Shown piece after piece: positions 32,801-32,866 of a stretch of DNA of 32,866 nucleotides. Under the pieces are notes generated by a model. That model was not told the DNA's origin. It ran no database searches and was given only the letters and a program-made list of their open reading frames with translations. How positions within the stretch are numbered: the stretch's first letter is position 1; every line of letters begins with the position of its first letter. This DNA comes from Rhodospirillales bacterium (lineage in GTDB: Bacteria; Pseudomonadota; Gammaproteobacteria; Steroidobacterales; Rariloculaceae): assembly GCA_024640665.1 (NCBI GenBank), contig JAHEEO010000002.1:1-32866 (forward strand), in the 5' to 3' direction. The translations under genes were made by a program, and so were the position numbers.

Positions 32801-32866
32801 CGCCGGGCCGCCCTAAACGTTGTAACTCGATATAAAATCGATCTGGGAGAAGCTGTGACCAAAACG
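29847..32866 (-). CDS. dnaE: DNA polymerase III subunit alpha (5' end outside window)
   Basis: About 1005 codons of the replicative polymerase are present; roughly the first 160 residues lie beyond the right edge. The visible frame enters in the PHP domain (DRFYIELQRLGRPGESAYVQ, then ASNDVRFLAKSEYDAHE). The C-family catalytic palm has GPGRGSGAGSLVAYALGITN and the catalytic aspartates in SMPDFDIDFC. Later come KFDFLGLKTLTIID, LESRGMRDLIKRLRPD, the helix-hairpin-helix region, and a probable clamp-binding motif QGGLF. The C-terminal OB fold includes VSFAGVVMEVRRRGSR. The gene ends MSI-stop. dnaE-accA is the standard gammaproteobacterial pairing. No exonuclease insertion is seen, so proofreading would rely on DnaQ. 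Confidence 0.97.
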   Translation of the reverse strand, partial: FWSQLLPDRFYIELQRLGRPGESAYVQAAVDFAARNGLPVVASNDVRFLAKSEYDAHETRVCIAQSRTLDDTDRPREYSEEQYLKTAKEMIALFADIPEAVENTLEIAKRCSFELDFDQVYLPQFEVGEAETPASHLDAQARRGLNTQLAKAGLEAQREAYESRLLHELGVIKEMGFEGYFLIVADFIKWSRENAIPVGPGRGSGAGSLVAYALGITNLDPIEHDLLFERFLNPERVSMPDFDIDFCIEGRDRVIDYVSKRYGRDRVSQIITYGTMAAKAVVRDVGRVLGMPYGYVDRIAKLIPFEIGITLARALEDEEELRNLYESEEEVSGLIDRAMQLEGLARNAGTHAGGVVIAPDALTEFMPLYSDQFGAPLTQLDKDDLEAIGLVKFDFLGLKTLTIIDHAVASINQIRAASQQGPIDLDDLAFDDAKTYQLLNSCQTTAVFQLESRGMRDLIKRLRPDCFDDLVAILALFRPGPLQSGMVDEFIERKHAPSDAHIDYMHPKLQPALQSTYGVILYQEQVMQIAQVLAGYSLGGADLLRRAMGKKKPEEMAKQRSIFQQGSESRGIPAAQASAIFDLMEKFAGYGFNKSHSAAYALIAFQTAWLKAHYPAAFMAAAMTADIDNTDKLVVLKEECNSLSIALIPPNINESEYEFSVADDRSVKYGLGAVKGVGRGIVENLIAERRSNGPYANLLDLCRRLGSTKLNRRVLEALVRCGALDCLGLNRATTMNAIPDALKLADRALAATAAGQGGLFGSVDDDEGGLEHEFTKLREWNPREKLEAERESLGLYLTGHPFAEYVEHCKHFTHGSIASVVSTLPSAEGQSHYRYRREVSFAGVVMEVRRRGSRVSIVLDDDTDRIEVSLFDDVYQQSRHFINKHAVLVVFGQLRYDDFLNGWRLNAQRVESVDSAIERNARRLTILVRATSLGDEFVESLKSTLQPFRRGGCEVCVQYSGEKARAILTLGEDWSVHPTRELRERLTSLVGEKQVSMHYARQMSI

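Noticed and set aside
1..32866. CRISPR arrays, transposons, integrases, phage genes, tRNA or rRNA genes
   Set aside because: No regularly spaced repeats, transposase or integrase motifs, or recognisable structural RNA sequence were seen; coding density is near complete with core genes.

Overview
The window is a dense bacterial chromosome segment from a gammaproteobacterium. It is nearly all core housekeeping genes, with no rRNA, tRNA, insertion sequence, phage gene or CRISPR array that I can see. The affiliation rests on synteny. The block rpoE-rseA-rseB-rseC-(DUF836)-lepA-lepB-(DUF4845)-rnc-era-recO-pdxJ-acpS matches the classical gammaproteobacterial order, and sdhE-ygfX, prfB-lysS, dnaE-accA-tilS, pyrG-eno-ftsB and surE-pcm-nlpD are also gammaproteobacterial pairings. 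The complex II subunits are of the alphaproteobacterial/mitochondrial type and nlpD lacks rpoS beside it. Both suggest a lineage outside the Enterobacterales, possibly a deep-branching one, but I cannot name the genus.

Layout, following the minus strand on which almost everything is transcribed (right to left). dnaE (5' end outside the window), accA and tilS come first, then a 173-base spacer, then pyrG, eno and ftsB. A plus-strand Smr-domain gene follows, then surE-pcm-yqaA-nlpD as an overlapping cluster. A plus-strand Mth938-like gene sits between nlpD and recJ. Next come recJ, prfB (with its programmed +1 frameshift) and lysS. A plus-strand ygfZ is followed by the complex II locus: sdhAF4 (a 58-codon gene that is easily missed), sdhC, sdhD, sdhA, sdhB, sdhE and ygfX. 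The envelope-stress operon rpoE-rseABC then leads into a long, tightly overlapping translation/RNA/repair string: DUF836, lepA, lepB, DUF4845, rnc, era, recO, pdxJ-like, acpS, a PolB-like 3'-5' exonuclease and rlmD (cut by the left edge). No stretch of more than about 200 bases lacks a gene.

How the genes work together. The sdh locus carries the four succinate dehydrogenase subunits plus factors for flavinylation (SdhE), for maturation of the flavinylated SdhA (SdhAF4-type) and, divergently, a YgfZ/IBA57-type Fe-S protein. It therefore reads as a complete complex II assembly module. The rpoE operon has a sigma-E-type promoter immediately before the sigma gene, consistent with autoregulation, and can feed into the signal peptidase and ribosome-associated genes downstream.

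The most notable points are: a PdxJ homologue in the canonical locus that has lost most catalytic residues; the hidden SdhAF4 gene; an SdhE whose reading frame has no ATG/GTG/TTG before its essential RGxxE motif; nlpD without adjacent rpoS; and ispD-ispF-truD replaced by an inverted smr gene. I did not find a clearly new multi-gene system. The degenerate PdxJ is the best candidate for undescribed biology.
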